From Thauera terpenica 58Eu (GTDB lineage: Bacteria; Pseudomonadota; Gammaproteobacteria; Burkholderiales; Rhodocyclaceae): DNA of 64,000 bases. Below, piece after piece: positions 62,166 through 64,000 of the stretch (the first letter of the stretch is position 1; each line of letters opens with the position of its first letter). A program made the position numbers and the translations under genes. The DNA is taken from positions 19,308-83,307 of the forward strand of contig NZ_ATJV01000045.1 in NCBI RefSeq assembly GCF_000443165.1, read 5' to 3'. The notes beneath the pieces are model-generated. The model saw only the letters and a list, made by a program, of their open reading frames with translations, was not told the origin of the DNA and did no database searches.

Positions 62166-63242
62166 ATGAACCTTCTCTTGTTCCTCGGCGGCCTGACCTT
62201 GCTGGTTATCGGCGCCGACATCCTGGTTCGCGGTGCGTCCAAGCTGGCGATGTCCGTCGGTATCAGCCCGCTTGTCGTCGGGCTCACCATCGTTGCCTTT
62301 GGCACTAGCGCGCCCGAGGTTGCGGTGAGCGTTGGCGCCATCCTCGACGGCAAGACCGACATTGCCATCGGCAACGTGGTGGGCAGCAACATCTTCAATG
62401 TGCTGTTCATCTTGGGCATCAGTGCCCTGATCACGCCGCTGGTAGTCAACATCCAGTTGATCCGGCAGGAGGTGCCGATCATGCTGGGCGCAAGCCTGTT
62501 GCTGCTGGCGCTCACTCTGGATGGCAGGCTCTCGTTCCTTGACGGGGGCTTCCTGTTTGCCCTGCTGTTGGCCTACACCGTATTCTTGGTCGTGCAATCG
62601 CGGCGCGAGACCCAAGCCGCAAAGGACGAGTTTGCCGAAGAGATCAAGCCAGCTCAGACCGGAGCCTGGGACAGCCACTGGGCTGTGCAGATAGGATTGA
62701 TCGCTGCGGGTCTGGTGGCGCTGGTCTTCGGCTCGGACTACCTGGTCCAGGCTTCGGTGAACTTTGCCAAGGCCATGGGTGTGAGCGACCTCGTCATCGG
62801 CCTGACGATCGTCGCCGCCGGCACCAGCATGCCTGAGGTGGCTACCAGCATCACAGCCGCGATCAAGGGCGAACGCGATATCGCGGTGGGGAACGTCGTC
62901 GGTAGCAACACCTTCAACATCCTGGGCTGCCTGGGCTTGTCGGGGCTGGTGTCGGGCGACCTTGGCCTGGCGATGGCGCCATCGCTGCTGGCCTTCGATG
63001 TCTGGGTGATGCTGGCGGTGGCCCTGGCCTGCCTGCCGGTGTTCATGACCGGTCGCGAGATCGCGCGCTGGGAAGGCGGCGTCTTTCTGGGTTACTACAT
63101 CGCCTACGTGGCCTACCTGCTTCTGGCGGCGCAGCAGCATGATGTGCTGCCCGTCTTCTCGAGCGTGATGATGAGCTTTGTCATACCGCTTACCGTGGTG
63201 ACACTGGTGGTGGTGGTGATCCGCCGCCCGTCCGCAACATGA
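62166..63242 (+). CDS. Ca2+/Na+ antiporter (YrbG/CaxA-like, CaCA family)
   Basis: 358-aa exchanger with ten helices and two inverted alpha repeats. The first reads ISPLVVGLTIVAFGTSAPEV with IGNVVGSNIFNVLFILG; the second VSDLVIGLTIVAAGTSMPEV with VGNVVGSNTFNILGCLG. These contain the ion-binding Glu and Asn residues. Expected to extrude Ca2+ in exchange for Na+ (or H+). It lies two genes after the P2-type ATPase, in keeping with the metal-homeostasis theme. Its stop overlaps the start of the exoD stump (ATGA). Confidence 0.95.
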   Translation: MNLLLFLGGLTLLVIGADILVRGASKLAMSVGISPLVVGLTIVAFGTSAPEVAVSVGAILDGKTDIAIGNVVGSNIFNVLFILGISALITPLVVNIQLIRQEVPIMLGASLLLLALTLDGRLSFLDGGFLFALLLAYTVFLVVQSRRETQAAKDEFAEEIKPAQTGAWDSHWAVQIGLIAAGLVALVFGSDYLVQASVNFAKAMGVSDLVIGLTIVAAGTSMPEVATSITAAIKGERDIAVGNVVGSNTFNILGCLGLSGLVSGDLGLAMAPSLLAFDVWVMLAVALACLPVFMTGREIARWEGGVFLGYYIAYVAYLLLAAQQHDVLPVFSSVMMSFVIPLTVVTLVVVVIRRPSAT

Positions 63243-63394
63243 CGGCGCCCATCGTGCAGCGGTTACGTGAAACAGCCGCAGCCTTATCCGAAGAGCGGGT
63301 GTCGATGCAAACCCTGGCGCACGCCCACGGGACCGCAGCACACGGCACTTTGCTGCTGTTGATGGCCGGGCCTTGCCTCCTGCCCGCATATTGA
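63239..63394 (+). pseudogene. exoD-like gene, N-terminal stump
   Basis: 51-codon frame overlapping the antiporter stop by 4 bp. The product VQRLRETAAALSEERVSMQT, then LLLLMAGPCLLPAY, matches the start of ExoD-family membrane proteins (…ERVSL.ELL…GLLLLLALPNLIP). Normal length is ~200 aa; the frame closes immediately after the first helix. It is a truncated gene: the rest is not found downstream. Confidence 0.65.
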
Positions 63395-64000
63395 TGAGTC
63401 CGCGCCGTTCCGTCCAAACGGGACGTCGCAATGCATACGCAGATTCTCCATCGATTCAAAGGTCGCTCGCGAATGGCGGGTTTCTGCAGGAAGACGTCGC
63501 AAAGCCCTCGATTCAGCGACCGTCCGGTCTGGGTCGTCAGCACTCGGCGACGAACGGCTGCTTCCGGGAAGCGAAAACTCAACGACAACGTTCCGACGAC
63601 GAACTCGAAGAGACGTCAGTCGCATAGCGACCCAAACCGGGCATCCGGACTTCCCCGAAGCCGCCGCTGAGGCACGGTGGCCTTCTGTGAGTTTCGCTGC
63701 CACGAAGCTGCCGTTCGTGACCTCACGACTCCGGCCAGAAGCGGCCGGTCGCCACCTGATCCGGATAGCGGCCATTCGGGCAATGGCGGCATGCTATACG
63801 CCTATGTGTCAGATGGGTCGCATCAGCTCGCTAAAATGTCGGCTGCTGCTATTCCCGTCTTGTTATCTTGTCTTGCGCGTGGTTCCTGCATTTAAACAGT
63901 AACTTGCAGGACACGTTGAACTAAACCGCTGACGCGGTGGCCGCGAACCCAAGCGCCACCGCGTTTTTCATGACGTCTGCGCCGACGACCTACCTTGAAA
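63395..64000. other. Non-coding terminal region
   Basis: About 600 bp without a supportable gene. 63420-63780 has several open frames on both strands but no ribosome sites or recognisable domains. Several motifs recur in inverted form (for example TGCCGTTCGTGAC near 63709 and GAACGGCTGCTTCC near 63552). It looks like a dispersed intergenic repeat rather than a gene. Confidence 0.45.
63932..63968 (+). terminator. Strong rho-independent terminator without an obvious gene
   Basis: GACGCGGTGGC / GCGCCACCGCG stem around an ~11-base loop, followed by TTTTT. No coding frame ends upstream. A second hairpin (CTGCA...TGCAG, ~63887-63910) precedes it, so the region could be the 3' end of a small RNA. 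Confidence 0.7.

Overview
The window looks like chromosome from a GC-rich betaproteobacterium, most likely Rhodocyclales (Thauera/Azoarcus-like). This is inferred from the high GC content, the protein types (two TRAP-transporter/catabolic clusters, NhaR, VIT/VWA protein, YcbB/YcbK-type peptidoglycan enzymes) and gene style. No rRNA, tRNA or CRISPR array was recognised.

Layout. (1) 1-12.1 kb is ordinary core-like sequence: the 3' part of a PQQ-type sugar dehydrogenase, an HDOD-GAF signalling protein, dgkA, a YcbK-like peptidase divergent from an LdtD-type L,D-transpeptidase, an MFS transporter, a degenerate H-NS-like protein, nhaR, a TerB-like protein and a NaChBac-type ion channel. (2) 12.1-14.5 kb is a small accessory patch. 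It holds a truncated second copy of a retropepsin-like gene, a NERD-domain fragment, three very small or unknown genes, and three copies of a ~48-bp repeat that look like promoter/operator modules. (3) 14.6-17.8 kb is a MerR regulator with a VIT/VWA protein and the stump of an rtcB gene, led by a promoter that seems to give a leaderless mRNA. (4) 17.9-20.7 kb is a lower-GC two-gene operon: a membrane-anchored coiled-coil protein and an exported PD-(D/E)XK-like protein with a hydrophobic Gly/Ala-rich tail. WYL and Fic gene fragments flank it. (5) 21.4-28.5 kb holds a hemerythrin, a SulP transporter, a sulfatase and a TRAP transporter with a divergent LysR gene, probably organosulfate utilisation. 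(6) 29.5-37.8 kb is a seven-gene minus-strand operon (VOC protein, fumarylacetoacetase, maleylacetoacetate isomerase, acetoacetyl-CoA synthetase, TRAP transporter) with a divergent LysR gene.

(7) 38.0-44.5 kb is an integrated satellite-like element: P4-type integrase, AlpA-like regulator, a 47-aa membrane peptide, ParB-like protein, SF2 helicase, a winged-helix-type protein and a Toprim primase, mostly overlapping by 4 bp, with no capsid genes. The putative replication gene carries four palindromic repeats in its 3' end. (8) 44.6-52.2 kb is probable cargo or a defence island: a frameshifted SIR2 gene, a three-gene operon of unknown function divergent from an XRE repressor, and a type I modification cassette (hsdM-hsdS-GIY-YIG) without hsdR. 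(9) 52.3-63.2 kb is a membrane and metal homeostasis block: OmpA-like lipoprotein, TerC, CorC/CNNM, HtpX, AI-2E-family permease, P2-type ATPase and Ca/Na antiporter. terC and the ATPase gene each sit behind a yybP-ykoY-type (Mn2+) leader. (10) 63.2-64 kb is non-coding, with an exoD stump and a strong terminator.

The most unusual observations are: a linear motif matching the conserved C-terminal tail of FtsZ in three unrelated accessory proteins (the VIT/VWA protein and two tandem small proteins); helically spaced palindromes in all three reading frames of the putative replication gene; the exported nuclease-like operon; and the repeat-driven small-gene patch at 12.6-13.9 kb.
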